A DNA stretch of 64,000 bases from an uncultured Bacteroidaceae bacterium (GTDB taxonomy: Bacteria > Bacteroidota > Bacteroidia > Bacteroidales > Bacteroidaceae), in NCBI GenBank assembly GCA_905234605.1, contig CAJOIE010000003.1, positions 1-64,000 on the forward strand. Direction: 5' to 3'. Every line of letters begins with the position of its first letter. Positions within the stretch are counted from its first letter, which is position 1. A program made the position numbers and the translations under genes. This document shows, in pieces, positions 16,116 through 26,958 of the stretch. The notes beneath the pieces were generated by a model. That model was not told the DNA's origin and did not search any database. It saw only the letters and a list, made by a program, of their open reading frames with translations.

Positions 16116-17153
16116 TCAGATGAGAGGAATGCCCGCGGCAGCACACTGCCGGCGCATTGCATCGGGCCAGATGCTGGACTGCGTCTCGCCCACATGAGCC
16201 TTGTGCAGGAGCACCATGCACAGACGGCTCTGTCCGATGCCGCCGCCAATGCTCTGCGGCAGCTCGCCGGCGAGCAGGCGCTGATGGAAATAGAGATAAC
16301 GTCGCTCCTCCATGCCCTGGAGCACCAACTGACGCTCCAATGCCTCGGCATCAACACGTATGCCCATCGACGAGAGTTCCACAGAACGCTCCAGGAGCGG
16401 ATACCACACAAGCAGGTCGCCATTGAGACCCTCGAAGCCGTCGGCATTGGGTGTCGACCAGTCGTCGTAGTCGGGCGAGCGCTGGTCGTGCTCTCTGCCA
16501 TCGCCCAACTTGCCGCCGATGCCGATGATGAACACCGCGCCATGCTCGCGGCAGATGGCGTGTTCGCGCTCCTTGGGGGTGAGGTCGGGATATAGGCGTC
16601 GCAGCTCCTCGCTGTGAATGAAGAAGATGTCCTCAGGCAGGAAGGGCGTGAGCTGCGGGTACATCTCGCTCAGATAATACTCCGTGCGCAGGATGGAAGC
16701 ATATATGCGGCGCACAATGCTGCGCAGAAAGTCCAGCTGACGGTCGGCCACGGTGATGGTGCGCTCCCAGTCCCACTGGTCCACGTAGAGGCTGTGCAGG
16801 TTATCGAGTTCCTCGTCGGCACGCACGGCATTCATGTCGGTCACAATGCCACGCCCGGGCTGCACATGGTAGTCTGCCAGCGTGTTGCGCTTCCACTTGG
16901 CCAAGGAGTGCACTATCTCGGCCTCAGCCTCATCCATATCCTTGATGGGAAACGTCACCGGACGCTCTATGCCGTTGAGGTTGTCATTGAGTCCCAGCCC
17001 CTTGAGCACAAACAGAGGTGCCGTGACGCGCCGCAGCCGCAGCTCGGCACTAAGGGTGCTTAGGAAGAAGTCCTTTATCTTCTTTATGGCCAGCTCCGTC
17101 TGCTGCAAGTCGAGGGCTGGCGTGTAATCCTTTGGGATGATAAGCTTACTCAT
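16116..17153 (-). CDS. asnA: Aspartate--ammonia ligase (asparagine synthetase A)
   Basis: 345 aa, standard AsnA length. 'PLFVLKGLGLNDNLNGIERP' near the N-terminus, 'SLYVDQWDWE' in the middle and 'GGGIGQSRLCM' near the C-terminus are class II aminoacyl-tRNA-synthetase-fold motifs of this family. It makes asparagine from aspartate, ammonia and ATP in the cytosol. A TACCTTTG -7 element lies at 17192-17185 on the minus strand, about 32 bp before the start. Confidence 0.95.
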   Translation of the reverse strand: MSKLIIPKDYTPALDLQQTELAIKKIKDFFLSTLSAELRLRRVTAPLFVLKGLGLNDNLNGIERPVTFPIKDMDEAEAEIVHSLAKWKRNTLADYHVQPGRGIVTDMNAVRADEELDNLHSLYVDQWDWERTITVADRQLDFLRSIVRRIYASILRTEYYLSEMYPQLTPFLPEDIFFIHSEELRRLYPDLTPKEREHAICREHGAVFIIGIGGKLGDGREHDQRSPDYDDWSTPNADGFEGLNGDLLVWYPLLERSVELSSMGIRVDAEALERQLVLQGMEERRYLYFHQRLLAGELPQSIGGGIGQSRLCMVLLHKAHVGETQSSIWPDAMRRQCAAAGIPLI

Positions 17154-17554
17154 GTCTGCTTATTATTGTTGTCATATTGCGCCGCAAAGGTAGCGCCTTT
17201 CTTTCATTCTGACAACAAAACAAGCATCCTTCCTTACAGCCTGCTGCAAGCACGGCATGACAGACGTACGGCATGATGCCCTGACGCGCTCGCCCGCATC
17301 ACATTCAACTCCACAAAGATTATATCGCAGCACTGGCTGCTCGCACAAGATGCAGGAATTGCCCTTCAGGCGAGATTAGTAGTTGTCTGTGTTTGAGCGA
17401 CAACGGCCTCCAGGCCATAAATCCAGTCTATGTGTGCAGCGACGGGAGTTCGGCACAGAATGCGCGAGGCCGGCTCCTGGTGTGGAGCCAGCCTCGCTGT
17501 TTGTTGTTTCTTGCGCTGTCTCTGCCCGATGGCAGAGACTGTCGGGCCTTCGGT
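17154..17554. other. Intergenic stretch between asnA and groEL
   Basis: No gene. It carries the asnA promoter (TACCTTTG, minus strand, 17192-17185) and two groEL-side hairpins (17464-17497 and 17518-17539). The bases from about 17220 to 17450 show nothing recognisable. Confidence 0.6.
17464..17539 (-). terminator. Two hairpins downstream of groEL
   Basis: GTCTCTGCC/GGCAGAGAC (17518-17526, 17531-17539) has a CGAT loop. GCGAGGC/GCCTCGC (17464-17470, 17491-17497) has an inner GGCTCC/GGAGCC. Both lie within 92 bp of the groEL stop; together they probably end the groESL transcript, although T runs are weak. Confidence 0.55.
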
Positions 17555-19207
<1,653 letters not shown>

Positions 19208-19241
19208 TTATTACCTTATACCGTTATTCTGTGATACCGCT

Positions 19242-19514
19242 TTATTGGAGCACGGCGACGACGTCGCTCTGGCGCATGATGAGGTATTTCTCCCCTTCGT
19301 GCTCAAGCTCTGTGCCGGCATACTTGCCATAGAGCACCTGGTCGCCCTCCTTGAGCACCATGGTCTCGTCCTTCGTGCCCTGTCCAACGGCAACGACAGT
19401 GCCCTGCAGGGGTTTCTCCTTGGCTGTGTCGGGGATGATGATGCCGCTTGCGGTCTTGGTTTCTGCTGCAGCCGGCTTGATGAGCACGCGGTCTGCAAGT
19501 GGTTTGATGGTCAT
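19242..19514 (-). CDS. groES: 10 kDa co-chaperonin GroES
   Basis: 90 aa. '[20 protein letters not shown]' with the mobile loop '[16 protein letters not shown]', 'GTVVAVGQG' and '[20 protein letters not shown]' are all standard. It caps the GroEL ring. It is the first gene of the operon. The region upstream to 19866 is unusual because it holds a tandem pair of palindromic repeats. Confidence 0.98.
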   Translation of the reverse strand: MTIKPLADRVLIKPAAAETKTASGIIIPDTAKEKPLQGTVVAVGQGTKDETMVLKEGDQVLYGKYAGTELEHEGEKYLIMRQSDVVAVLQ

Positions 19515-19866
19515 AGTAGTGAGTTTTGGTTATTTGAAGTGAGTTGTTTTGCGAGTCACACCACACAGACAGCTAAAGGCGTGCCAAACCCTCGCCACTG
19601 ACATTATGACAGACCACAAATCACCCTGCACCGTGGCAACTGACAGGGTGCAGGGTGTGACACCGTGGCCCTGCACCGTGGCAACTGACAGGGTGCAGGG
19701 TGCTGCATACCCCCTTTGCGGTATGCCGAACTCTCCACATGAGCGCCTTACTGTAAAAAGGTAAGGCAAGACGGCCGTGTATGCAGCATAATGTCTACCT
19801 TTGCCGCCGCAAAGCAACAATTAGTCAGTACTAACGCAAACCAATTAACACTAAGAGAAAAAGCTT
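19515..19866. other. Divergent region between groES and a secreted protein, with palindromic repeats
   Basis: No gene. It contains the 45-bp-period repeat pair (19623-19701) and, for the plus-strand gene, TACCTTTG at 19796-19803. A clear groES promoter was not found. Confidence 0.6.
19623..19701 (+). repeat. Tandem pair of the interspersed palindrome (locus A)
   Basis: A 33-bp unit, CCCTGCACCGTGG..ACAGGGTGCAGGGT, occurs at 19624-19656 and again, identical, at 19669-19701, separated by 12 bp. Each unit is an inverted repeat (CCCTGCACC with GGTGCAGGG) able to form a hairpin. Related units occur at 34864-34942, 49689-49766, 56586-56665 and 63983-64000. Confidence 0.85.
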
Positions 19867-21603
19867 ATGAAGCACTTTACACTTCTCGCAGCCCTCATTC
19901 TCACGGCTGCCACCAGTGCTTTTGCCACCGGACATGAGCGCATCACACAGCATCTGGACCGCCACAACCTGAGCCGCCACACGGCACTGACACAGCGAGC
20001 ATCAGCAGAGCGTCTGGCACGCACGGCCGACGTCACCTCGGCACGCAAGGCCAAGGCCTCGGCCAGCCGCGCCGCTGCCATCACACGCCAGCCCGCCGGC
20101 ACGCTCTATGCCAATGTCATGGCCTCGTATGCCGGCCTTGCCTACAGCTGGCTCGGCGGCTTCTACGACAGCTCGTCGGACGCCTCGGCCATGGACATCG
20201 TTGAGGGCACCGACGGCAACATCTACATCCGCGGTCTGGCACCCGAGCTCTCCACCACTCGCGACTACTGGGTGAAGGCCGAGCCCGACGGCGAGGGATA
20301 TGTCATCAAGCGTCAGCCCATCGGCGAATACGAGGGCTACTACAGCACCACCGTCTACTATGTCGCCCGCATGGTCTACGATGAGCAGGAAGGCTTCGTA
20401 GAGGAAGACTCGAACACCGACATCCACGTCACCTACGCCAACGGCGTGCTGTGCACCTCGGCCGAGATGGCAGATGGCGACGTGGCCTACGGCATAGTGT
20501 ACTACGATGACGAAGATGCCGAATGGTACTGGGACGGCAGTGCCTACTGGGCACTCTCCACAGCCGTGCAGACCGATGTCTATGCCGTGGCCCCCGAAGG
20601 CAGCGAGGTGGAGCAGCGCGTGCTCATGTACAAGTCGGGCGGCGAAAGCTACATCCAGACGGTAGACTTCGTGCAGGCCGGCGACAAGGTCTACCTCCAC
20701 CCCTACGATGATGTGCCTGGCTGGATTGTGGGCACCGTGGACGGCGACAGCATCACCGTTGCCTCTGGCCAGTATCTCGGTGTCGATGAGAACTACGGCC
20801 GCCACTCCTATCTGCATGTGTCGCAGACTGCGCTCACGCTCAACGAGGATGAGCCCGACTACCCCTATTGGTATGACAAGTTAGTGGAGATGCTCGACTA
20901 TGAGGTGTTTGCCATTGACACCGCCACAGGCACCATCACCGGCACACACACTCTCACCATCGACGCATCCAAGAACGACTTCTACTCTATTGCCCTCTAC
21001 AACGAGCCCTCCATCAGCATCTTCCACGAGGTTGCAGCCTGTCCGGCCGACCCCGAGGTGACCTTCTTCTATAACTACGACAACGATTACGGCTATGGCT
21101 TAGTGGACTTCCACATCCCCACCACCGATGTCAACGGCGAGTATATCACACCGTCAAAGCTCTCCTATGTGGTCTACTTCGACGACACCAGCGAAGCCTT
21201 CGAGTTCGACACCGACGACTACGAGAACTTTGAGGAAGCCATGACCGAGATACCCTACGACTTCACCGACGACTGGGACATCTACGACTACGCCGGCGAC
21301 AAGGAGGTATCGTTCTACTTCACCATCGCGCAACTCGTGGGAGTGCAGAGCATCTACCGCGGTGCCGGCGAGGAGCACAAGAGCAACATCGTGGTCTACT
21401 ACGTGAACACAGGCGAGAGTGCCACCATAGCCGTCGACGACCCGCTGAGCAGCGTGCGCTCGGCCACCGTCAAGAGCGTAGCCACCGAAAGCCTCACCGA
21501 CATTGCCGGCCGCAGCGTGGGTGCCAATGCCCGTGGCCTGCTCATCAAGACCGTCACCTTTGCCGACGGCACACAGCACAGCTACAAGCTCCTGCGCAAA
21601 TAA
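19867..21603 (+). CDS. Secreted acidic protein with C-terminal tail signature, function unknown
   Basis: 578 aa; signal peptide 1-21 (ending SAFAT). Residues about 25-75 are basic and Ala-rich. The rest is very acidic and tyrosine-rich ('YYDDEDAEWYWDGSAYW', 'FEFDTDDYENFEEA'), consistent with a large beta-structure. The end, 'ESLTDIAGRSVGANARGLL' then 'YKLLRK', resembles the tail shared by four other secreted proteins of this window. No enzymatic motif is recognised. The thioredoxin-like secreted protein follows after 26 bp, so the two are probably one operon. TACCTTTG lies at 19796-19803. Confidence 0.7.
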   Translation: MKHFTLLAALILTAATSAFATGHERITQHLDRHNLSRHTALTQRASAERLARTADVTSARKAKASASRAAAITRQPAGTLYANVMASYAGLAYSWLGGFYDSSSDASAMDIVEGTDGNIYIRGLAPELSTTRDYWVKAEPDGEGYVIKRQPIGEYEGYYSTTVYYVARMVYDEQEGFVEEDSNTDIHVTYANGVLCTSAEMADGDVAYGIVYYDDEDAEWYWDGSAYWALSTAVQTDVYAVAPEGSEVEQRVLMYKSGGESYIQTVDFVQAGDKVYLHPYDDVPGWIVGTVDGDSITVASGQYLGVDENYGRHSYLHVSQTALTLNEDEPDYPYWYDKLVEMLDYEVFAIDTATGTITGTHTLTIDASKNDFYSIALYNEPSISIFHEVAACPADPEVTFFYNYDNDYGYGLVDFHIPTTDVNGEYITPSKLSYVVYFDDTSEAFEFDTDDYENFEEAMTEIPYDFTDDWDIYDYAGDKEVSFYFTIAQLVGVQSIYRGAGEEHKSNIVVYYVNTGESATIAVDDPLSSVRSATVKSVATESLTDIAGRSVGANARGLLIKTVTFADGTQHSYKLLRK

Positions 21604-21629
21604 CGCCACAACGACGCAGCACCACCACT

Positions 21630-23489
21630 ATGAACACCAGACTACACACTGTATGCCTCGCCATAGCCCTCGCCTTCACTGGTGGGGGCTATGCACAGGC
21701 CGACGAGCTCACCTTCAGCTATGGTGAGCCAGCCTACAACATAGGCACCGGCAGCAGCAAAGCCGAGACCATCGACGTAGCCCTCCACCTCAGCGACCCC
21801 GCCCTCGTAGGCCTCGAGGTGCAAGGCCTGCGCATACCCCTGACCACGCTGGCAGGCATCACCGCCGCCCGTGCCTGGCTTGCAACCGAGCTGCCTACCA
21901 TAAGCAAGTCGGTAGCCGGCACGCCCGACGTGCTCTCCATCGACTTCACCCCGACAGCCGACGGCTACTACTACATCTACCTGCCGGAGCCATACACCAT
22001 TACCGAGGCAGGCATCTACGTGGGCTACAGCGTCGACATGCAAGCCTCCGACGTGGCTCCCGCCCCTATTGCCCTGACCAATGTTCAGCGCGATGGCGGG
22101 CTCTACATCCACAGCACCAAGATCTACCGCACGGCGTGGCACGACCTGTCCACCTCCGAAGGCGCGCTGGCGCTGCAAGTGGTGCTCGGCGGCGAACAGC
22201 TCAAGACCAACGCCGTGGCCGTGACCCGCCAGCCCGATGTCAACGTGCTGACAGGCATGGCCACCACCGTCAGCTTCGACATCACCAACCATGGCACGGC
22301 AGGAGCCACCTCCATCGACTATAAGCTCGTCATACAAGCCGACGGAGAGGTACATCCTGCAGAAATCAGCGGCACAGACCACCATGCCGACGTGGCACTC
22401 GCGCCAATCTTTGCAGCCACACAGACGGTGCAGCTCACCATCCCCGCCATCGAGGTTAAGGGACAGTATCACTACTACTACATCATCACCGACGTCAACG
22501 GCCAACCCAACGAGGACATAAACCCGATGAGCACAGCCAGCCTCAATGCCTACAACACGCTGCCCGTGCACCGCCCCGTGCTTGAGGAATATACCGGCAC
22601 ATGGTGCGGCTACTGCCCGCGCGGCTTCGTGGGTCTCGAGGAGATGGCACGCCTCTATCCTGCCGACTTCATCGGCATAAGCTACCACAACGGCGACCCC
22701 ATGCAGATCACCACGCAGTACCCCAACAACGTGGTCAGCTTCCCCGACGCATGGCTCGACCGCTGGTATCAGACCGATGCCTTCTGCGGCGACTCGGACT
22801 ACGGTCTGTTCGGTATTGACAAGGTGTGGCAGCAGGTGCGCGAGGTGTTCACCCCAGCCTCTGTGGAGGTGGGCAGCGAGTGGACCGACGGCAACACCCT
22901 GCACGCCACGGCAGCCGTCACCTTCCCCCTATCGGCCGACGAGTGCCCATTTGAGGTGGGCTTTGCCCTTGTGGCCGACGGCCTGAGCGGCGACGGTTCG
23001 GACTGGCAACAGAGCAACTACTACGCCGGCGACACCAGCTGGCCGGCATCCATGCATCAGTTCACGCACGGCACAGACCACGTGGCCGGCCTCACATACA
23101 ACTTCGTGCTCATTGCCCGCTCCGGCGTGGCCGGTCTGCCTGGATCCCTGAGCAGCCCCATCGAGGAAGACGTGGCACAGACCGTGAGCTACGACTTCGA
23201 CCTCTCGGCCATCAAGGCAGCCATCGTGCCTGCCGACCACAGCAAGTTGCGTGTCGTGGCCATGCTCATCGACAGCCGCACAGGTGCCATTGTCAACGCC
23301 AACATGGCCACAGCCGGCACAGCCACAGCTGCCGTGGGCTCACTGCCTGCCACAGCTGCCGACGTGGCCGTGAGCGTGATGAGCTACGACCTGGCAGGCC
23401 GCCGCATGGCCACCACGGCACGTGGCATCAGCCTGCGCGTGGAGCGCACAGCAGGAGGCCGGATGCGTGTAGGCAAAGTGATGCGCTGA
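21630..23489 (+). CDS. Secreted Omp28-like protein with thioredoxin-type CGYC site
   Basis: 619 aa; signal peptide 1-26 (ending GGYAQADE). Residues about 30-310 are beta-rich. At about 315-345, 'RPVLEEYTGTWCGYCPRGFV' shows the CxxC redox site of a thioredoxin fold, in the setting seen in Omp28-related outer-membrane proteins of Bacteroidetes. The C-terminus 'MSYDLAGRRMATTARGISLR' is a variant of the shared tail. It may reduce or isomerise disulfides on exported proteins, or act as a structural surface protein; neither is proven. Probably an operon with the acidic protein 26 bp upstream. Confidence 0.75.
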   Translation: MNTRLHTVCLAIALAFTGGGYAQADELTFSYGEPAYNIGTGSSKAETIDVALHLSDPALVGLEVQGLRIPLTTLAGITAARAWLATELPTISKSVAGTPDVLSIDFTPTADGYYYIYLPEPYTITEAGIYVGYSVDMQASDVAPAPIALTNVQRDGGLYIHSTKIYRTAWHDLSTSEGALALQVVLGGEQLKTNAVAVTRQPDVNVLTGMATTVSFDITNHGTAGATSIDYKLVIQADGEVHPAEISGTDHHADVALAPIFAATQTVQLTIPAIEVKGQYHYYYIITDVNGQPNEDINPMSTASLNAYNTLPVHRPVLEEYTGTWCGYCPRGFVGLEEMARLYPADFIGISYHNGDPMQITTQYPNNVVSFPDAWLDRWYQTDAFCGDSDYGLFGIDKVWQQVREVFTPASVEVGSEWTDGNTLHATAAVTFPLSADECPFEVGFALVADGLSGDGSDWQQSNYYAGDTSWPASMHQFTHGTDHVAGLTYNFVLIARSGVAGLPGSLSSPIEEDVAQTVSYDFDLSAIKAAIVPADHSKLRVVAMLIDSRTGAIVNANMATAGTATAAVGSLPATAADVAVSVMSYDLAGRRMATTARGISLRVERTAGGRMRVGKVMR

Positions 23490-23525
23490 GCCATCAGTCG
23501 GGCCCAAAGGCCATACACCTTAAGC

Positions 23526-23564
23526 AGAGACGCAGAGACGGGATTGCCCCGACTCTGCGTCTCT
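23526..23564. terminator. Bidirectional terminator between convergent genes
   Basis: AGAGACGCAGAG (23526-23537) pairs perfectly with CTCTGCGTCTCT (23553-23564). It sits between the convergent Omp28-like and GH36-like genes. Confidence 0.75.
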
Positions 23565-23603
23565 CTCTGTTCATGCAAGCCTGCCGATAGGATGCCAGCT
23601 GTA

Positions 23604-26600
23604 TCAGCGCACAACCTTGTGCTTTCCCGAGAGGTATACGCCATGCCCTGCCTTGGCACTACTGCCGACAGCAGACAAACGGCGGCCGGCAAGGTCGTAG
23701 ACGAAGGCACAGGGTGCATCACTCTGACAGCTGGAGCCATCGGTACATGTCGCATGGCCTGTAGCGGGCAAATCGGTGATGCCCACAGTGGTATCGGTGC
23801 CCTCGAACACATATACCGACGATGCTGCCAGACGCAGCGTGAGCTGTTGGTCGATGTCGATGGGCGTATTCTCGGCAAGTCCTGGCAGTGTGGACTGCGT
23901 GAAGGATGGCTTGAGCACAATGCTGGTGCTGATATAGTCGGGGATGTCGAGAGCCTCACGCAGCGTGGTGCGTAACACCTGTGCCGAGGCCGACGGGTTG
24001 CGCAGCGCAAGCGTGGAACGCGTGCCGTTCCATGCAGCCCAACCGTAGACATTGGCCCGCGTGCCGTCCCACGGATTGCCTCCCACCCAGTGCACATCGG
24101 GCAGCACATCGGCATTGCGACGCTGCCATGCGATACACTCTGCCAAGTCGGCCCAGAGACGGCCGCCAGAGATGCTGTTCATCAAGGCATAGTCGGCATA
24201 CACCTCCACCATCGCCGAGCCGCAGGCAAAGGCACAGCGCAACTCACGCAGCACGGAGGCATAGCTCATATCGGACGACACACTGCCATAGTTAGAGAGG
24301 ATGAAGCCGTGGGTCATCAGCGAGTTGATGGGGCACAGAGGTGAGTTCTGGACAAAGTTCTGATAGACGAGGCGGTCACGGTAAGTAATCCACCGCTCAC
24401 GGTCGCTGCCCTGGTTGCCGATGGTGCCGTAGTCCTGCTCCTGACGCCACACTGCATCGCTCACCTGGAACCAGAAGGGCGAGGCCCATGTGCCCACGGT
24501 GGTGTTGAGGAACACGTCGGGCTTCACCTGACGCACGCGACGCTCTATGCTGATGATGCCCTCGGCATTCTCCTCGCCCGTGGCACCGGCATCGGGCCCC
24601 ACGGCAGAGAACTGCGCACTGATGCCGTCGAACTTGAAGAAATTGAAGTTGTAGTCGGTGAGCATGTTAGTGCACGCCGTGAGGAAAGTGTCATAATAGG
24701 CCTTGTTGCTCAACTGCATGCCGCCGCGCGAAGCCCAGTAGTTGCGACGATAGTTGCCGCTCTGTCCGTAGCCGCCTACAGGACCGAGCCAGGCTCCGAT
24801 GGAGCTGCCCATGGCCGTGGCAGCAGCACTGATGCCGGTGAAGCCGTTGGGGAAGTTGGGGTTGAAAGTCCACGTGCCATACTCATCCCAACCGTCGTCC
24901 CACGCGAAGGAGGCCAGCGACACGCCGTGGACATCATAGAGATGCTCGCGCCACTGTGAGAGCACGTCGAGACACTGAGCCTCGTTGAAGTTGGTGGTGT
25001 AGTCGGGATCGTTGTTGCGGTTAATGTTGAGCTCGAACCACGAATTGTAGAGAGGGAAGGGACGCCATGGCACAGCTCTCTCCCTCTCGCTGTAGGCCAG
25101 GAACGAGCGGCGTGCCTGGCCTGGAGCTATGAGCCCCACCACTGCGCTCACCGACCAGATGTCGCCTGCCTGCAACGTTGTCTGGCGACTCCACACGCCT
25201 TGAATGGGAGTCTCTGTGGCTGCCGGCAGGTGCAGATACTCGTTGAGCGTGTAGCTCAGGTTGATGTTACCCGTCGACGTGTTGTCGCTGCCCGACGGGT
25301 TCAGCACAGCATAATAGCGCAGACGGTAGTCGCCGGCCGCCGGCACGGTGAAAGTGTAGTCGTTGGCGGTCTTGGCGGTGCCGGAGAAGCCTCGATGATA
25401 GTCGGAGCATACCACATTGTCGTCCACGTCGGCCAGCTCCACGCCGGCGATGGTCAGTCCGTGTGCGCCAGAGGCATACATGAAACAGGCGTTGAGGACG
25501 CCTCCGGAGCGGTCGAAGCTGATGGTCCGCTCCATCAGCTGTATATGCGAGGCCTCATAGCCCAACTCAAGGATGCGCGCAGGCACCGCGGCCGCCACGC
25601 TCCACGATGCGGTGTTCCAGGCATCGGTGCGTGTGCCTCCCACGGCAAGCGTGGGATAAGTCAGTGCAGGCACATCATCGTCGCCGGGCAACATGTTGGC
25701 CGACAGGTCGCCGTCGAAGACAATATGCGGAGCCGTCACTGAGCCGCTCCATGTGATGGTGCCGTTGCTGCTGAAGGAGCCGCTGATGACTCCCGTGACT
25801 TCCTCTGTACAGTCGCGGAAATAGCGCACGAGGTAGTAGCCACGCTCTGGGATGTCAAGCGTGTAGGTGTTGGCAGAGCTGCTGCCGCCAGTGGTACCTT
25901 TGTGATAGTCGTGAGCCACGACCTCCCCTGTGAACGGGTCCACGGCATCTACACCGGCAAGGTCGAGTCGATGGCTGCCGCTCGTGTACTGGAACTTCAC
26001 CGTGTGCCGCCCACCGGCCTTGATGCCAAGGTATCCTTGCATGCCTGCAATGTAGTCAGGAGTGAGACCGAGGTCAAGAATGCCTTGCGGAGTGTCGGTA
26101 CCTGGCGACCACGTGAACGACGTGCCCGTCCACGCACCGTATGCGAAAGGTTCACCTGTGATGGTGCCCACAACCGTGTTCTTACCCATCGGTGTCTCTA
26201 AGCCTGCGAAGATATGGTCGCTGGCAATGACCGCGCCGCGCGTGTTGCCCACTACCACGGGAGCCTGCTCACTGCTGGCATTGTCAACGGTATATAGCAT
26301 CGGGACGATGGCATTCATGGCCACAGCACTGCCGGCAGTCAGGTCGAGACTGGTGCGCAGATAGTGGGAACCGTCGCGGAGTATGGCTCGCCACGTCACA
26401 GCAAGGCTGCCACTCGTGAAAGAGGCCTCTATGGCCTGGCCCGCCACACGCTCGGAGCCACGGGCTGCCTCTGCATCGCCCTCCAGAGAGAGCAAGCGCA
26501 CACCCGTGAGCTGCATCTGCGAGGCCTTGAGCTCACTGCCCGTGGCAGGCCTGACGACGAAGAGCTCACTGCCGGCCTTGAGCCCAAGCGCGGCGGAGCC

Positions 26601-26801
26601 ACCGAAGAGCAGCTGCCCGTCGGCAAGGGTGAACGTGGCCATGAACAGGTCGTTGCGGAGCACATAGTCGGTCTGGGCACCGCGCTCCACCACTTCGGCG
26701 TATGCCTGTCCGGCCTGCTGCAACTGCGGGAATGCCACGGCCTGTGCTCCTGCCGCATACGGGAGCAGTGCAGCCAGGGCGGCAATGATGTATGACTTCA
26801 T
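23604..26801 (-). CDS. Secreted GH36-like (clan GH-D) glycosidase with duplicated accessory domains
   Basis: 1065 aa from MKSYIIAALAALLPYAAGAQ (a Met three codons earlier is also possible). After an N-terminal beta-sandwich come two similar modules that each contain 'G.H.L.(I/L)AGV' and 'DYH(K/R)G', looking like duplicated carbohydrate-binding jelly rolls. The TIM barrel follows: 'FAWDDGWDEYGTW', 'GAWLGPVGGYG', 'NFFKFDGISAQF' with the probable nucleophile Asp, and 'QDYGTIGN'. The end has 'FVYDLAGRRLSAV' and 'GVYLSGKHKVVR', the shared tail. It likely releases alpha-galactose or a related sugar from host or plant glycans; the exact substrate is unknown. TATATTTG lies at 26838-26831 on the minus strand. 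Confidence 0.7.
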   Translation of the reverse strand: MKSYIIAALAALLPYAAGAQAVAFPQLQQAGQAYAEVVERGAQTDYVLRNDLFMATFTLADGQLLFGGSAALGLKAGSELFVVRPATGSELKASQMQLTGVRLLSLEGDAEAARGSERVAGQAIEASFTSGSLAVTWRAILRDGSHYLRTSLDLTAGSAVAMNAIVPMLYTVDNASSEQAPVVVGNTRGAVIASDHIFAGLETPMGKNTVVGTITGEPFAYGAWTGTSFTWSPGTDTPQGILDLGLTPDYIAGMQGYLGIKAGGRHTVKFQYTSGSHRLDLAGVDAVDPFTGEVVAHDYHKGTTGGSSSANTYTLDIPERGYYLVRYFRDCTEEVTGVISGSFSSNGTITWSGSVTAPHIVFDGDLSANMLPGDDDVPALTYPTLAVGGTRTDAWNTASWSVAAAVPARILELGYEASHIQLMERTISFDRSGGVLNACFMYASGAHGLTIAGVELADVDDNVVCSDYHRGFSGTAKTANDYTFTVPAAGDYRLRYYAVLNPSGSDNTSTGNINLSYTLNEYLHLPAATETPIQGVWSRQTTLQAGDIWSVSAVVGLIAPGQARRSFLAYSERERAVPWRPFPLYNSWFELNINRNNDPDYTTNFNEAQCLDVLSQWREHLYDVHGVSLASFAWDDGWDEYGTWTFNPNFPNGFTGISAAATAMGSSIGAWLGPVGGYGQSGNYRRNYWASRGGMQLSNKAYYDTFLTACTNMLTDYNFNFFKFDGISAQFSAVGPDAGATGEENAEGIISIERRVRQVKPDVFLNTTVGTWASPFWFQVSDAVWRQEQDYGTIGNQGSDRERWITYRDRLVYQNFVQNSPLCPINSLMTHGFILSNYGSVSSDMSYASVLRELRCAFACGSAMVEVYADYALMNSISGGRLWADLAECIAWQRRNADVLPDVHWVGGNPWDGTRANVYGWAAWNGTRSTLALRNPSASAQVLRTTLREALDIPDYISTSIVLKPSFTQSTLPGLAENTPIDIDQQLTLRLAASSVYVFEGTDTTVGITDLPATGHATCTDGSSCQSDAPCAFVYDLAGRRLSAVGSSAKAGHGVYLSGKHKVVR

Positions 26802-26883
26802 AGTTTCCATTATATATATATTAGGCACCACAAATATAGGCAATGACGGATATATGAAAAGCCTGCGGGAAAGAAAAGACAAA

Positions 26884-26922
26884 TGCGGCAGGACACACAT
26901 TATAAATGCATGTCCTGCCGCA
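26884..26922 (-). terminator. Terminator downstream of clpB
   Basis: TGCGGCAGGACA (26884-26895) pairs perfectly with TGTCCTGCCGCA (26911-26922), with T-rich sequence following on the minus strand, 37 bp after the clpB stop. Confidence 0.8.
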
Positions 26923-26958
26923 AGCGGGAGTATGCCCAGACTGCCTGTGTGGCACAGG

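Noticed and set aside
16098-16119. Three GGCTCA units between GH43 and asnA
   Set aside because: Only three 6-bp units at a convergent gene end, overlapping a stop codon; too little to call a functional repeat.
19515-19700. CIRCE heat-shock operator before groES
   Set aside because: No TTAGCACTC-N9-GAGTGCTAA or close variant; the inverted repeats there belong to the interspersed family.
19623-19701. CRISPR-like repeat-spacer-repeat
   Set aside because: Only two repeats, a 12-bp spacer, no cas genes, and the unit recurs singly elsewhere as a palindrome.
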